From NCBI GenBank assembly GCA_026931325.1, contig JAIXLO010000160.1:62001-126000 (forward strand): 64,000 nt of DNA, in the 5' to 3' direction. Position 1 is the stretch's first letter. Each line of letters begins with the position of its first letter. The stretch is from Chitinophagales bacterium. GTDB lineage: Bacteria; Bacteroidota; Bacteroidia; Chitinophagales; Chitinophagaceae. The position numbers and the translations under genes were made by a program. The notes under the pieces were generated by a model. It was not told the origin of the DNA. It did not search any database and saw only the letters and a program-made list of their open reading frames with translations. Shown here one piece after another: positions 1 through 8,237 of this stretch.

Positions 1-330
1 GATCTTCTTCTTAAATTAGAAGAAGTAAGATGTGAAAATAAAAAAATTATTATTACTGCAAACAAAATTTTAAATTTTGATGCTTCATTAATTAGACCTA
101 AAAGAATAGATTATATTTTAGAATTTACTCCTCCGAATCTTGAAGAAATTCAACAAATGGTGGATTTTTATTCACAATCTAAAAATATTGAAGAAAAAGA
201 AAAATTTTCGAAACTTATGTTTGAAAATCAATTTACTCACGCTTATGTTGTTGACTTGGCTAAGAAATTAAATAACAATTTTGAGGATGTTTCAAAATAT
301 GTAGAATTTCTAAAGAAGATAAAGAAATGA
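1..330 (+). CDS. AAA+ ATPase, C-terminal part (5' end outside window)
   Basis: The first 110 codons are open from base 1 and stop at TGA 328-330. The peptide has a sensor-1-like ITANKI, an LIRPKRID arginine-finger segment and a helical lid. It aligns along its whole length with the C-terminal third of the AAA+ ATPase at 21623-22729, which has TANKI, LIRPGRID and the later THAYVVDL/SHAYIVDL motif. It is therefore a paralog. The Walker A and B motifs would lie upstream of the window. The substrate is unknown; the family (BCS1/FtsH-like AAA) remodels proteins. The next gene starts within the stop codon (ATGA). Confidence 0.8.
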   Translation, partial: DLLLKLEEVRCENKKIIITANKILNFDASLIRPKRIDYILEFTPPNLEEIQQMVDFYSQSKNIEEKEKFSKLMFENQFTHAYVVDLAKKLNNNFEDVSKYVEFLKKIKK

Positions 331-1031
331 AAAAAAATGCTAAGATGAAAAAACCTGTTGCGGTAGAAAAATCATTATCACAAAAAATATATGATAGGTT
401 AAATGATTGTAGATATGATGTTGAATATGATTATGATAGAGATAGTTCAGGTTGCCAATGCTACGATTACTGTAGATGCTCTAGAATAGTTAATGCAAAA
501 ATAATTTCTATAAATATAGAAAACATAATATTAGACATAACTGATTTTACAAACAATAAAATTTTAAAATACTGTATAGATAGAATTTTATCTATAGGTG
601 ATATTAATAACCTTTCAAATTGGGAAGTAAATATTTGTAATGGTTATTATGGCGAAGAGGCTAATGGCGTAAGTTTAGATAGAAATATTATTAATAATAT
701 TTGTCAAAAAATTGATGAAATTGAAAAATTATCAGATATTGATAAAATAAAAAAAGTATTAGAAGAAGAATATGGTTATCTATTAGATGTTATTAAACCA
801 ATGACATCGGCTAAAATAGAAGTAATTAAAACTTCTGAAATAAATTTTCCAAATGACGTTTATGTTAAAAAATTAGATATTAAAAGAATTGATAGGTATA
901 AAGATTATTTATTTCCAAGAGGAATAGTGTTGAAGAATGGCACTAATTTAAGATTAATTGACGGTTATCACAGATTAACTTCAGCTAAAAAGAATAACAT
1001 AGAAAATATAGAAGTAATTATTTTAGAGTAA
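327..1031 (+). CDS. ParB/sulfiredoxin-fold protein
   Basis: This 234-residue protein ends in a segment typical of the ParB N-terminal/Srx-like fold: a hydrophobic strand, then LIDGYHRLTSAKK, then a short strand at the very C-terminus. The G-x-H-R signature is the nucleotide-binding loop of that fold. The first ~160 residues are charged and cysteine-containing (CQCYDYCRC near residue 43) and unrecognised. Start ATG 327 overlaps the preceding stop as ATGA, suggesting translational coupling. Phage ParB-like proteins can be CTP-binding DNA proteins or nucleases; which applies here cannot be told. Confidence 0.6.
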   Translation: MKKNAKMKKPVAVEKSLSQKIYDRLNDCRYDVEYDYDRDSSGCQCYDYCRCSRIVNAKIISINIENIILDITDFTNNKILKYCIDRILSIGDINNLSNWEVNICNGYYGEEANGVSLDRNIINNICQKIDEIEKLSDIDKIKKVLEEEYGYLLDVIKPMTSAKIEVIKTSEINFPNDVYVKKLDIKRIDRYKDYLFPRGIVLKNGTNLRLIDGYHRLTSAKKNNIENIEVIILE

Positions 1032-1036
1032 AACCC

Positions 1037-1822
1037 ATGAAAAAACTAATTCCATTTATTTGTTTTATTATTGCTTGCGATAAGTCTTCTCCTACAATGA
1101 AAACTAATGTGGAGGAGATTGGTCCTATAAATAGTTCTACTCCACTTCCTATTGAAGTAAAAAAAGAAGAGGAATCAAAACTAAAACAAGAAATGGTACA
1201 TATTACTGGTAAATTTTGTACAAAAGTACAAGAAAAATGTATTCATTGGATGGATGATCCTTCATTGCCATATGCTAGATGCTTGGTATATGAAATGCCA
1301 GTAAAATGTGTTGGTAAAAAAATAGATATGAATTTTTATATTGGCAAATACGAAGAATTTGATGAGAATACAAAACTTCCAATTGGAAATATGTCATTTA
1401 ATCTTTCCAAAGCTCATTGTGAAAAAGATGGACGTAGATTGTGTACGGAAGAAGAATGGATTTTCGCAGCCTCTGGAGAAAAAAATCTTCCATATCCACA
1501 TGGATACAATAGATACGAAGCAGAATGTCACATTGAAACAAGAGAAAAGAAAATTTGTGGAGATCATATTTGTGATCTAAGAAAACCCGTAGATTCATTT
1601 CCTAATTGTAAATCTCCATTTGGTATAATTAGTATGATTGGATCTGAAGATGAATCCGTTGAAGTTAAACCTTATTATGCTCACGGTATTAAGATTAATA
1701 ATGTGTTGAAAGGCGGACATTACCTTCACGGTAGGTCACGGGTCAGACCGGCAACTTTTTCACATGCAAATAATTTTTCTCAAATAACCATAGGTACTCG
1801 TTGTTGTGCAGATATAAAATAG
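1037..1822 (+). CDS. Lipoprotein with formylglycine-generating-enzyme (FGE/SUMF1)-like domain
   Basis: A 261-residue protein. The N-terminus is a lipoprotein signal peptide (MKKLIPFICFIIAC, lipobox Cys14), then a polar linker and an FGE-sulfatase fold domain (about residues 55-260). Diagnostic pieces are the FYIGKYE opening, the C-x2-DGRRLCTEEEWIFAASG core helix, the PYPHGY turn, LKGGHY and the terminal GTRCC. The domain has many cysteines, probably in disulfides, which fits an envelope location. The family includes real formylglycine oxidases, but also many binding proteins such as the variable proteins of diversity-generating retroelements. No reverse transcriptase or template repeat is visible here. 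Likely a host-envelope-targeted moron. Confidence 0.75.
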   Translation: MKKLIPFICFIIACDKSSPTMKTNVEEIGPINSSTPLPIEVKKEEESKLKQEMVHITGKFCTKVQEKCIHWMDDPSLPYARCLVYEMPVKCVGKKIDMNFYIGKYEEFDENTKLPIGNMSFNLSKAHCEKDGRRLCTEEEWIFAASGEKNLPYPHGYNRYEAECHIETREKKICGDHICDLRKPVDSFPNCKSPFGIISMIGSEDESVEVKPYYAHGIKINNVLKGGHYLHGRSRVRPATFSHANNFSQITIGTRCCADIK

Positions 1823-1938
1823 CGCATGGGATTTAATAGAAATTATAATGTTAACGACGTAATTAATAATTTTAAAATTGTATAATTCCCATCTTGGTCT
1901 AAAAAAGTTTACAATAATTTAAAAAAAAAGTATATATC

Positions 1939-2355
1939 ATGAATTTTCAAATACTCGATCCTAGAAAATTAAAATTTTGTCAATATTGCGGATCATCTGT
2001 ACAAGTACCATCTGGATATAGAACATCCTATATGTGTGAAAGGACATTTTCACAAGTACAATTTGGTGTAAGAACATCGGTACCTAGTCCATGTTTTTTG
2101 TACGAAACTGATAATGATGTTATGACAATTGATAATTGTAAAAAATATAGCAATACAATATCAAGAATAAGGCTAGATTTTGATGAATCGTTCTTTAGTT
2201 ATTTAATTAGACCATTTGTTGGAATAAAGTTAAAACAAATTTATGTTTATGTAAATGATAAAGTAGAAGTAATTGATGTAAATGATCATATTAAATTCCC
2301 AATTGATCTATTAAATTATATTCCAAATTTAATTGATATTGAGGAGTATAAATGA
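1939..2355 (+). CDS. Small zinc-ribbon protein (dispersed family, member 1)
   Basis: A 138-residue protein with an N-terminal half zinc ribbon (FCQYCGSS, then a second Cys near residue 33) followed by a beta-rich body and a short leucine/isoleucine-rich C-terminal helix. It belongs to a family of small proteins scattered through the window (1939, 2352, 2801, 12696, 21073, 24359, 32627, 50270). All have a CxxC N-terminus and an acidic, aromatic beta body. Function unknown. The 116-bp gap upstream holds no gene I can support. Its stop overlaps the next start (TAAATGAATGA). Confidence 0.6.
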   Translation: MNFQILDPRKLKFCQYCGSSVQVPSGYRTSYMCERTFSQVQFGVRTSVPSPCFLYETDNDVMTIDNCKKYSNTISRIRLDFDESFFSYLIRPFVGIKLKQIYVYVNDKVEVIDVNDHIKFPIDLLNYIPNLIDIEEYK

Positions 2356-2804
2356 ATGAAATAATTATAGAATCTTTTGATACATGTCCATTATGTAAAA
2401 ATAACTTTGAAAAAAATTCAATGGTTGTAAATGGTTCTTATCAATGTTCAAAATGTGGTATTTTTTGTATTAAAAATATTGGATTTAATTCAAACAATTC
2501 AATATTCGGCGTTCCTACGCTTAGTGCCGGAACAAATAATATTTATGTTAATTCAATGTATAGTATGTACATATCAAGGCATAGCAAAAGTCTGTTAAGT
2601 GTAATTGAATTTTGCGAACAATATTTATATGATGAGCAAAATGTCGCGATAAGACTAAGTATAATAAATAAATCCAATAATGATAAAATATTTCATAAAG
2701 AAATAGATTTAGGCAAAATTAAATTGCCATACAACATCACTTCTATTTATTATGATTTTGAAAAATTATTTGATAAATATTCAATAAACCAAGATATTTT
2801 ATGA
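2352..2804 (+). CDS. Small zinc-ribbon protein (family member 2)
   Basis: This 150-residue protein begins with a complete four-cysteine ribbon: CPLC at residues 13-16 and CSKC at residues 33-36. A beta-rich body and a C-terminal helix follow. It overlaps its neighbours by 4 nt on both sides, so the three zinc-ribbon genes at 1939-3199 are likely co-translated. Such ribbons bind nucleic acid or protein partners. No enzymatic motif is visible. Confidence 0.65.
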   Translation: MNEIIIESFDTCPLCKNNFEKNSMVVNGSYQCSKCGIFCIKNIGFNSNNSIFGVPTLSAGTNNIYVNSMYSMYISRHSKSLLSVIEFCEQYLYDEQNVAIRLSIINKSNNDKIFHKEIDLGKIKLPYNITSIYYDFEKLFDKYSINQDIL

Positions 2805-3199
2805 AAAATATATATCTAAATAAAAATACTTGTCCATTATGCATGTCCAATTTGATTAGACTCGATGATAATAGTATTTATAATGCATACTGCGGTTGTC
2901 ATAAATTTTATTATGCAGAATTTACTCAGATTGAATTTGAATACATATATAGATTTGAGTTTAAATTTCTTTCATCAACAATTAGTAATTTAGAATTAAT
3001 TATATCTTTTGATATTAAAAAAAATTTTGAGATAGAAGTATCTTATTTATTTTTTAGTTGTAGTAATGCAATATACGAATCTTTTGATGAATATAATTAT
3101 TTTGGTGGAATATATAAACCAAATACAGATGTTTCAAATTATATTGAATATGGTTTAAAGTTATTAAGTAAAGTAGAGAAAGCAGAACATTTGGCATGA
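2801..3199 (+). CDS. Small zinc-ribbon protein (family member 3)
   Basis: A 132-residue protein with CPLC at residues 12-15 and a second pair, CGC, about 20 residues later. The same beta-rich acidic body follows, ending in a leucine-rich helix. The start overlaps the previous stop (ATGA) and its own stop overlaps the start of the downstream lipoprotein. Paralog of the two genes before it; function unknown. Confidence 0.6.
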   Translation: MKNIYLNKNTCPLCMSNLIRLDDNSIYNAYCGCHKFYYAEFTQIEFEYIYRFEFKFLSSTISNLELIISFDIKKNFEIEVSYLFFSCSNAIYESFDEYNYFGGIYKPNTDVSNYIEYGLKLLSKVEKAEHLA

Positions 3200-3546
3200 A
3201 ATATATTTTTATTTTTATTTTTATTTCTTCTTTGACTTCTTGTATTGTCAATGTTGAGCAAATTCCAAATCCAGAACCTGACTCAACTGGATATGAAAAA
3301 GACGCAGGAACGGATGATGTCGTTAATAATAACGACGCTTCTAACGATTCAGATAGTGTTGTCACTATTATTGATGAAACTAATGTTTCAAGATTTGGAT
3401 CTGAGCCCAAAAATACAGAACGTAATTACGATCCATGTGAGAGGGCAGATGAGCTTCTACATGGTTGTTTTTGGAAAAAAGATTCTATAAAAGATAAACC
3501 AATGCCCGAACCAAACTATGTTGGATCGCATCTAAGTAAGCATTGA
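3196..3546 (+). CDS. Small phage-encoded lipoprotein
   Basis: This 116-residue protein has a signal peptide MKYIFIFIFISSLTSC with a lipobox ending at Cys16. The mature part is acidic and low-complexity (DAGTDDVVNNNDASNDSD), with a C-terminal segment carrying two cysteines (DPC and HGCFW). It is predicted to be anchored in the host envelope. Function is unknown; superinfection exclusion is one possibility for phage lipoproteins, but nothing in the sequence proves it. Its last codons coincide with a copy of the repeated hairpin element. Confidence 0.65.
   Translation: MKYIFIFIFISSLTSCIVNVEQIPNPEPDSTGYEKDAGTDDVVNNNDASNDSDSVVTIIDETNVSRFGSEPKNTERNYDPCERADELLHGCFWKKDSIKDKPMPEPNYVGSHLSKH
3518..3538 (+). 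repeat. Conserved hairpin element, copy 1
   Basis: First of three copies (also 11513-11534 and 23646-23668) sharing the core YTGGATCGCATCTWAGTA. In the other copies GATG/CATC pairs across a loop containing TGGATCG; here the stem is reduced to ATG/CAT. This copy lies inside the last codons and stop region of the lipoprotein gene. See findings. Confidence 0.6.
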
Positions 3547-3581
3547 GTTTAGTCAGGAAGAGGTGATTCAAGACAATATAA

Positions 3582-3653
3582 ATGATTACATTAATTGTTT
3601 ATTCTTTAGTTATTTTGATTTTGTTTATTGTTGCTAAAAGTTTAATTAAATAG
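3582..3653 (+). CDS. Tiny single-TM peptide (possible)
   Basis: A 23-codon open frame starting ATG 3582 encodes MITLIVYSLVILILFIVAKS plus three residues, a plausible single membrane span with a lysine-rich end. No convincing Shine-Dalgarno sequence lies at the right distance; the nearest purine run, AGAGG, is about 18 nt upstream. It fills the gap between the lipoprotein and the next gene. Listed because the composition is typical of small phage membrane peptides, but it may be chance. Confidence 0.3.
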   Translation: MITLIVYSLVILILFIVAKSLIK

Positions 3654-3661
3654 GTGATAAA

Positions 3662-4048
3662 ATGAGTACTACAAAAGTTGCAGCTCCATTTCGTTTTATG
3701 TATGTTCGTGACCGTCTACGCAATCCAGTAGGTTGTTTGGCTTTTTCATATGAAAAAGGTTCTGATGAAGTAAGATTTAATTTCTCTTCTGTTAATCCAA
3801 AAGATGATCTAGATAAGAAGGTTGGTAGACAGCTTGCTCTAGGTCGTCTAATAGAAGATCCCTTTCTAGTTAAAGGAAAAGTTCTAACATCGACACACGA
3901 AACAGCACTAAGTATGATGAATTATGTTCTTGAAAATAGAAAATCATTTCCTCAAGCTGTAGTAGATTTTGCTCGTCGATGGAAAAATGAAAGTATGAAA
4001 AAGCAAAAAAATTTGGATAAAGGTAATAAAACTTTAGTGGCAGGATAA
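3662..4048 (+). CDS. Conserved-looking hypothetical protein
   Basis: A 128-residue basic protein with no recognised domain. It has a beta-rich N-terminus (FRFMYVRDRLRNPVGCLAFS), then a helical middle and a lysine-rich tail. Its composition is less AT-biased than neighbouring orphans, suggesting a more constrained, well-expressed gene. The start is preceded by AGGTGATAAA. It is followed two bases later by the winged-helix-like gene at 4050. Confidence 0.5.
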   Translation: MSTTKVAAPFRFMYVRDRLRNPVGCLAFSYEKGSDEVRFNFSSVNPKDDLDKKVGRQLALGRLIEDPFLVKGKVLTSTHETALSMMNYVLENRKSFPQAVVDFARRWKNESMKKQKNLDKGNKTLVAG

Positions 4049-4049
4049 A

Positions 4050-4289
4050 ATGGCAGATCATATTGAAGTAACGTTAGACAAAATAAGAGAAATGTATTCT
4101 TATTGTCAAAAAAAAATAGATGAGTTAAAATCTGGAGAAAAATTAAAATCTACAGATTTAATTCCAGAAATAGCAAAAAAATTTAATTATGGTACATCGG
4201 ATGTTTATACCACTTTAAATTTATTTTTGAAAACTCATCCAGATATTGAAGTAAAAAGGGGCGTTAAAGGTGGAATTTACAAAAAATAA
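4050..4289 (+). CDS. Small winged-helix-like protein
   Basis: A 79-residue protein: a charged N-terminal helix, a helix-turn-helix-like middle (TDLIPEIAKKFNYGTSDVYTTLNLFL) and a C-terminal beta wing ending RGVKGGIYKK. The wing and spacing closely match the first ~85 residues of the protein at 14369 (VGVKGGIRLRQ), so the two are paralogs. Probably a DNA-binding regulator; this is inferred from secondary-structure pattern only. Confidence 0.5.
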   Translation: MADHIEVTLDKIREMYSYCQKKIDELKSGEKLKSTDLIPEIAKKFNYGTSDVYTTLNLFLKTHPDIEVKRGVKGGIYKK

Positions 4290-5169
4290 TCACAATATTT
4301 TAGTAGGAACCGCTTTAGGCGATGCCCTTGGCGCTCCATTTGAGAAAGCTAAACCTTCATACGAGAAACTTCTCAAATGGAGCGGCTTGACATTTGAAGA
4401 CTCTCATCCAGACCATTTTATGAAAGTTGAAAAAGGTCATTGGACAGATGATACTTCAATGAGTCTTTTAGTCGCACAATCATTAATTGACAATAAATCA
4501 TTTAATCCGGATGATTTGTCAAAAAGATATGTAGAATGGGTTTATAATGGAAATCCATTTGGTGCTGGTAAAACAACATTAAAAGCCATAGAAAATATAA
4601 AAAATGGTGTACATTATTCTAAATCAGGAATAGAAGGGTCGTGGGGTAATGGTACTGCTATGAGGTCAGCTCCATTTGGAGTATTTTTTAGAAATGATTT
4701 AAAAGCTTTAATAGAATCAGTAGCAATAGATGCTAAGATTACTCATAATTCAAATGAAGCTATAGCTGGATCTATTTCTGTAGCATGTATGATTTATTCT
4801 ATCTATAATAAAATAGATGATCCTATTAAATTTATAACTGAAAAGTTGCCAGAATCAAAAGTAAAACATAAAATATGTAACTTGCCAACTGATAAAGATT
4901 TGTATAATGGATTATTAGAAATTGGTACAAAATTTGATGTTAGGGATACTGCACCAGCAGTAGTCTTTGCTTATATAAAAAATCCAACATTTAATGGGAT
5001 GATTGAACTTATTAAGGCTGGTTTTGATACTGACACGAACGCTAGTATATTCGGAGCTTTTCTGGGCGCTTCAGAAATAAAATTCCCGCAACATCTAATA
5101 GATCAAATATATAATATAGATTACATAAAGAAAAAAGACATGGAGTTATTTTCTCTTCAAATAATATAG
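4270..5169 (+). CDS. ADP-ribosylglycohydrolase (DraG/ARH family)
   Basis: A 299-residue enzyme of usual family length that removes ADP-ribose from modified protein, nucleic acid or small molecules. Motifs in order: GTALGDALGAPFE (13-25), the magnesium-site WTDDTSM (58-64), GNGTAMR (126-132), THNSNEAIAGS (158-168) and GFDTDTNAS (251-259) with the second pair of metal aspartates, so the dinuclear Mg site looks complete. The start is GTG 4270, inside the end of the upstream gene with AAAGG just before it; there is no better in-frame start before residue 51. It may counter host ADP-ribosylation defences or toxins; see also the macrodomain at 43448. Confidence 0.9.
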   Translation: MEFTKNNHNILVGTALGDALGAPFEKAKPSYEKLLKWSGLTFEDSHPDHFMKVEKGHWTDDTSMSLLVAQSLIDNKSFNPDDLSKRYVEWVYNGNPFGAGKTTLKAIENIKNGVHYSKSGIEGSWGNGTAMRSAPFGVFFRNDLKALIESVAIDAKITHNSNEAIAGSISVACMIYSIYNKIDDPIKFITEKLPESKVKHKICNLPTDKDLYNGLLEIGTKFDVRDTAPAVVFAYIKNPTFNGMIELIKAGFDTDTNASIFGAFLGASEIKFPQHLIDQIYNIDYIKKKDMELFSLQII

Positions 5170-5176
5170 GATTTAT

Positions 5177-5701
5177 ATGGAAGATTTGCATGAAATAAAT
5201 TGTAAAATAGTTAAATATGAGAACAAACTCATCAAACTTAAAGAGCTTAAAAAAGTAAAAGAAAATAAAATTCAAGCGTGTTTAGATGAAAATATAATTG
5301 AATTGCTTCAAAATTCAGAATGGAACGCATATGTTGATGATGCATCAGATGATGATGGTAATATTATAATTAAAGATACTGGCTTATCACTATCTTTAAT
5401 TTATAGTGACAATAATAAGCACATATTTAATTATATTAAGTCTTTTAATCAAACTACATATTATAGTTATAAAAAAAATATATCAAATATTGATTTTAAT
5501 GTATATATAAATTCTCCTTCGATTACCGTACATTGTTTTATGGATTATGTAGATGCGCAAACATTTTTTAAATTAATAAAGCCAAAAATAATGAATAAAG
5601 AATTAGAAGAAGATATTCATACAAGAATAACTTTTATGTGTGAACAAATAAATTTTCTGTCCATAATTTTAGAAAATTTGGTAGAGACAAAAAATGATTA
5701 A
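5177..5701 (+). CDS. Hypothetical protein with N-terminal coiled coil
   Basis: A 174-residue protein: a charged coiled-coil N-terminus (about residues 1-45), then a beta-rich acidic middle and a helical C-terminus (QINFLSIILENLVE). The layout resembles the protein at 6013-6447, so they may be distant paralogs. No motif identifies a function. It is preceded by AGGATTT and overlaps the next gene by 8 nt. Confidence 0.5.
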   Translation: MEDLHEINCKIVKYENKLIKLKELKKVKENKIQACLDENIIELLQNSEWNAYVDDASDDDGNIIIKDTGLSLSLIYSDNNKHIFNYIKSFNQTTYYSYKKNISNIDFNVYINSPSITVHCFMDYVDAQTFFKLIKPKIMNKELEEDIHTRITFMCEQINFLSIILENLVETKND

Positions 5702-6008
5702 TTTATTTGCCGATAATAAGCAAGAAATAAATTTTGAATTAGTTAATGTTTTTAATGATAAAATAAAAAAAGAAATTTTAGAACATATAAAAACTGCAGT
5801 TAAAATTCAAAATACAATAATATCAATAAAACCTATATTTAATCCCGCTATATATGATCAATCATATATAGCGCAGACATGTTGCTTAGATCAAATTGAT
5901 CATGTTAGAGAATCTAATAAATTAATCGAAGAAATTAAAAACTATTTAAGATTTAGTAGACATTCACCTAATCTAATTAATATAGAAGTTATTTTTAAAA
6001 AAATGTAA
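5694..6008 (+). CDS. Hypothetical protein
   Basis: A 104-residue acidic/basic mixed protein, mostly helix with one beta pair. It is unrecognised and sits in a row of orphan genes with 4-8 nt overlaps. A CCLDQIDH segment mid-protein has a Cys pair and His but no second metal-binding half. Confidence 0.45.
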   Translation: MINLFADNKQEINFELVNVFNDKIKKEILEHIKTAVKIQNTIISIKPIFNPAIYDQSYIAQTCCLDQIDHVRESNKLIEEIKNYLRFSRHSPNLINIEVIFKKM

Positions 6009-6012
6009 AATT

Positions 6013-6447
6013 ATGGTTGCAGATAAACTAAAAAAAATTGCAGAAGAAATAGAAAGATTGGAAAAAGAGTATAATTCGACTAATCTAAAAGTTTTAGAAG
6101 AATTAAAACCTTCTATAGAAAAAGAATTATATGATCAAGAAATAGATATGTTTTATAGCGAAGAAGTTTTATTTCTTTATTTAAATAACAATGCTTCACA
6201 AAAAATAATCAATTTGTTGTCTGATTTTACAGATAGCATTAATTTTATATTTGATTATTGTGAAGTTTTAATATCTAAGAATAATAGTGAAGTTTATCTT
6301 TCAATTCAATACGATCATTATAAAAAATGCATATCTCAATATAATTTAAAATTTAGCGATAAATGTGCTGATATATGCCAAGATAAAGTTTTTTATTTGG
6401 TAAATAAAATAGATTTGTTTTCTTTTTTGTTAGAAAGAAAAATATGA
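6013..6447 (+). CDS. Hypothetical protein with N-terminal coiled coil
   Basis: This 144-residue protein starts with a heptad-like coiled coil (KLKKIAEEIERLEKEY). A beta body follows, then a C-terminal helix ending in LFSFLLERKI. The architecture parallels 5177-5701. It overlaps the 2H phosphoesterase gene by 4 nt. Function unknown. Confidence 0.5.
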   Translation: MVADKLKKIAEEIERLEKEYNSTNLKVLEELKPSIEKELYDQEIDMFYSEEVLFLYLNNNASQKIINLLSDFTDSINFIFDYCEVLISKNNSEVYLSIQYDHYKKCISQYNLKFSDKCADICQDKVFYLVNKIDLFSFLLERKI

Positions 6448-6836
6448 AAGTTTTATATACATATATAGGGTTTTCTGATGAAGTTAGAGAATTGTTATTA
6501 AATTTTTGTAAAACTAAATTTGTACTACATTCTAAATTATATTTAGATCATATTACTTTAAATTATTATTCAAAACAAAATTTATTTAAAGAAGATTTAT
6601 ATAAGAATGGCGAAGATGTAAAATTTAATGTTGTTGGTTTTATTGAAGATGATAAATGCCAGGCATTAGTTTGCGAATTGCCTGAAAATATTATTTGTAG
6701 TAATAAAATACCACATATTACTGTTGCCTGTAATGATATTGCTCCTAAATATTCAAATGAGTTATTATTAAAAAAAGAATATATAAAAATAGAAAAAATT
6801 GAATTAACTGGTAAAATTCACAATAAGACAGTATAG
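6444..6836 (+). CDS. 2H phosphoesterase-like protein
   Basis: This 130-residue protein carries two His-x-Thr motifs, H36-I-T38 (LDHITLNY) and H91-I-T93 (PHITVAC), each at the start of a beta strand and about 55 residues apart. This is the hallmark of the 2H phosphoesterase superfamily (LigT/CPDase/tRNA-ligase phosphodiesterase), which opens 2',3'-cyclic phosphates or degrades oligoadenylate-type signals. It is shorter than LigT (about 175), as in the fungal-tRNA-ligase CPD-like subgroup. It lies directly before a PPP-type phosphatase gene, so a joint role in RNA end repair or in hydrolysing a defence signal is possible (inference). Confidence 0.6.
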   Translation: MKVLYTYIGFSDEVRELLLNFCKTKFVLHSKLYLDHITLNYYSKQNLFKEDLYKNGEDVKFNVVGFIEDDKCQALVCELPENIICSNKIPHITVACNDIAPKYSNELLLKKEYIKIEKIELTGKIHNKTV

Positions 6837-6844
6837 AATATATT

Positions 6845-7606
6845 ATGAAAACCAAACCCATTGCTATAATTAGCGACATTCATTGTTGTTTCACAGAATT
6901 GGAAGAATTATTAAATACTATTAATTATAAAGACTTTAGAATTATTTCTCTAGGCGATATTTTAGATCGTTATATTTATGGTCCAGAGTGTCTAAGATTG
7001 CTTCGCTCAATAGGAGCGGAGATTGTTTGCGGCAATCATGACTCAAAAGCTGTTCGTTGGATGAAACATCATAAAAAATTTTTGCAAGATGGAACTCCGC
7101 ATCCAATGAAAAAAGTAAAAGAAGAAGATTATAAATATTATCTTAAACTTACCGATGAAGAATTGGATTATTTGGCTAATTTGCCTCCTCATATTAATTT
7201 TGCAGAAAATTGGTATGCAGTTCATGGCGGATTCCAACCTTTTGTTCGTTTAGATAAACAAAAGTTTGATTTAATGATAAGATGTAGATTTGTTGATGCA
7301 AAAAATGGTAAACCTGTTCAATTACCAAAATCAAAAAAACAGCCAGATGGATCTGTATTTTGGACAGAATTGTATGATTTACCACATAATGTTATATATG
7401 GTCACCATGTTCACCAAAATTTTGAAGTTAGAATAGATAAAAATAAAAATAATACATGTATAGGCATTGATACCGGATGTGTTTTTGGTGGACATTTAAC
7501 TGCAGCAATTATTAAAAATCCAGAAACATTTACTGCAGATGACATTGAATATGTTAAAATAAAAGCAAAAAATACATATTATCAAGTATTGAATAATGAA
7601 GAATGA
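6845..7606 (+). CDS. PPP-family metallophosphatase (PrpE/ApaH-like)
   Basis: A 253-residue calcineurin-like phosphatase with all metal motifs: SDIHC (Asp/His), GDILDR, GNHDSKAVRW, VHGGF and GHHVHQNF, ending in GIDTGCVFGGHLTAAI, which is characteristic of the serine/threonine phosphatase and diadenosine-tetraphosphatase branch (PrpE, lambda phosphatase, Pnkp phosphatase domain). It may dephosphorylate protein, Ap4A or RNA ends. It follows the 2H phosphoesterase by 8 bp and overlaps the next orphan by 11 nt. Confidence 0.85.
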   Translation: MKTKPIAIISDIHCCFTELEELLNTINYKDFRIISLGDILDRYIYGPECLRLLRSIGAEIVCGNHDSKAVRWMKHHKKFLQDGTPHPMKKVKEEDYKYYLKLTDEELDYLANLPPHINFAENWYAVHGGFQPFVRLDKQKFDLMIRCRFVDAKNGKPVQLPKSKKQPDGSVFWTELYDLPHNVIYGHHVHQNFEVRIDKNKNNTCIGIDTGCVFGGHLTAAIIKNPETFTADDIEYVKIKAKNTYYQVLNNEE

Positions 7607-7877
7607 GTTAGATATTTTTCTAAGTACATATTTTTATTATTATTCAGATGGGCTATATTTAAATAAATATAGAGCAAAAGATAAAACTTTTGCAATCATT
7701 CATACATATGAAACATATATTGTTGAAATACGCGAAGCTTATCTTAACTTATTTAATAATGAATGGTATTTTGTTTCAGAAAATGAATTGTTTTTTAAAT
7801 TTGAACATATTATATATTTTTCTGATAATGACATTGAAATAATAAAAAAATTTAATACTTTAAAAGATTTAGAATAA
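7596..7877 (+). CDS. Small orphan protein, tandem family member 1
   Basis: A 93-residue, tyrosine/phenylalanine-rich acidic beta protein. It ends in a helix (YFSDNDIEIIKKFNTLKDLE) that matches in pattern the C-termini of the next three genes (…LDKYDKIIELK, …TDKAKKIKELE, …KSKTAKIKDIG), suggesting repeated duplication. Start ATG 7596 overlaps the phosphatase stop by 11 nt. Function unknown. Confidence 0.5.
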   Translation: MKNELDIFLSTYFYYYSDGLYLNKYRAKDKTFAIIHTYETYIVEIREAYLNLFNNEWYFVSENELFFKFEHIIYFSDNDIEIIKKFNTLKDLE

Positions 7878-7886
7878 ATTGTTACA

Positions 7887-8237
7887 ATGAGTCAAATAAA
7901 AATATATGATTATAGAAGTATAGCTCCAACCCCAACTGCACATGTTTTGCATAATAATATTTATTGTCTTATTGGTACTAAATATATGTGCGATAGTAAT
8001 ATTTATTATTATATTGGCGTTGTAAAAAACTATACAAACATTTCTGAATTTGTTTCTCAGATATCCAATCCAGAAATTGGGTTTTATGCTCATACTGTGT
8101 CAGAATCAAGGTTTGAAGACAGACTCTTTATTATTAACAGTACGGCTCACATTCAATTATATAAATATATATTATATTTATCAAAAGATCTTACTGTTAT
8201 ACTTGATAAATATGATAAGATAATAGAATTAAAATGA
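7887..8237 (+). CDS. Small orphan protein, tandem family member 2
   Basis: A 116-residue beta-rich protein with several aromatic residues. The C-terminal helix LSKDLTVILDKYDKIIELK resembles that of its neighbours. It overlaps the next gene by 4 nt (ATGA). No recognised domain. Confidence 0.5.
   Translation: MSQIKIYDYRSIAPTPTAHVLHNNIYCLIGTKYMCDSNIYYYIGVVKNYTNISEFVSQISNPEIGFYAHTVSESRFEDRLFIINSTAHIQLYKYILYLSKDLTVILDKYDKIIELK

Noticed and set aside
1037-1822. Diversity-generating retroelement around the FGE-like protein
   Set aside because: No reverse transcriptase, template repeat or adenine-rich variable region was found nearby.
1823-1938. 19-codon open frame starting ATG 1826 in the gap after the FGE-like lipoprotein
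   Set aside because: Too short, no ribosome-binding site, no features beyond chance in AT-rich DNA.
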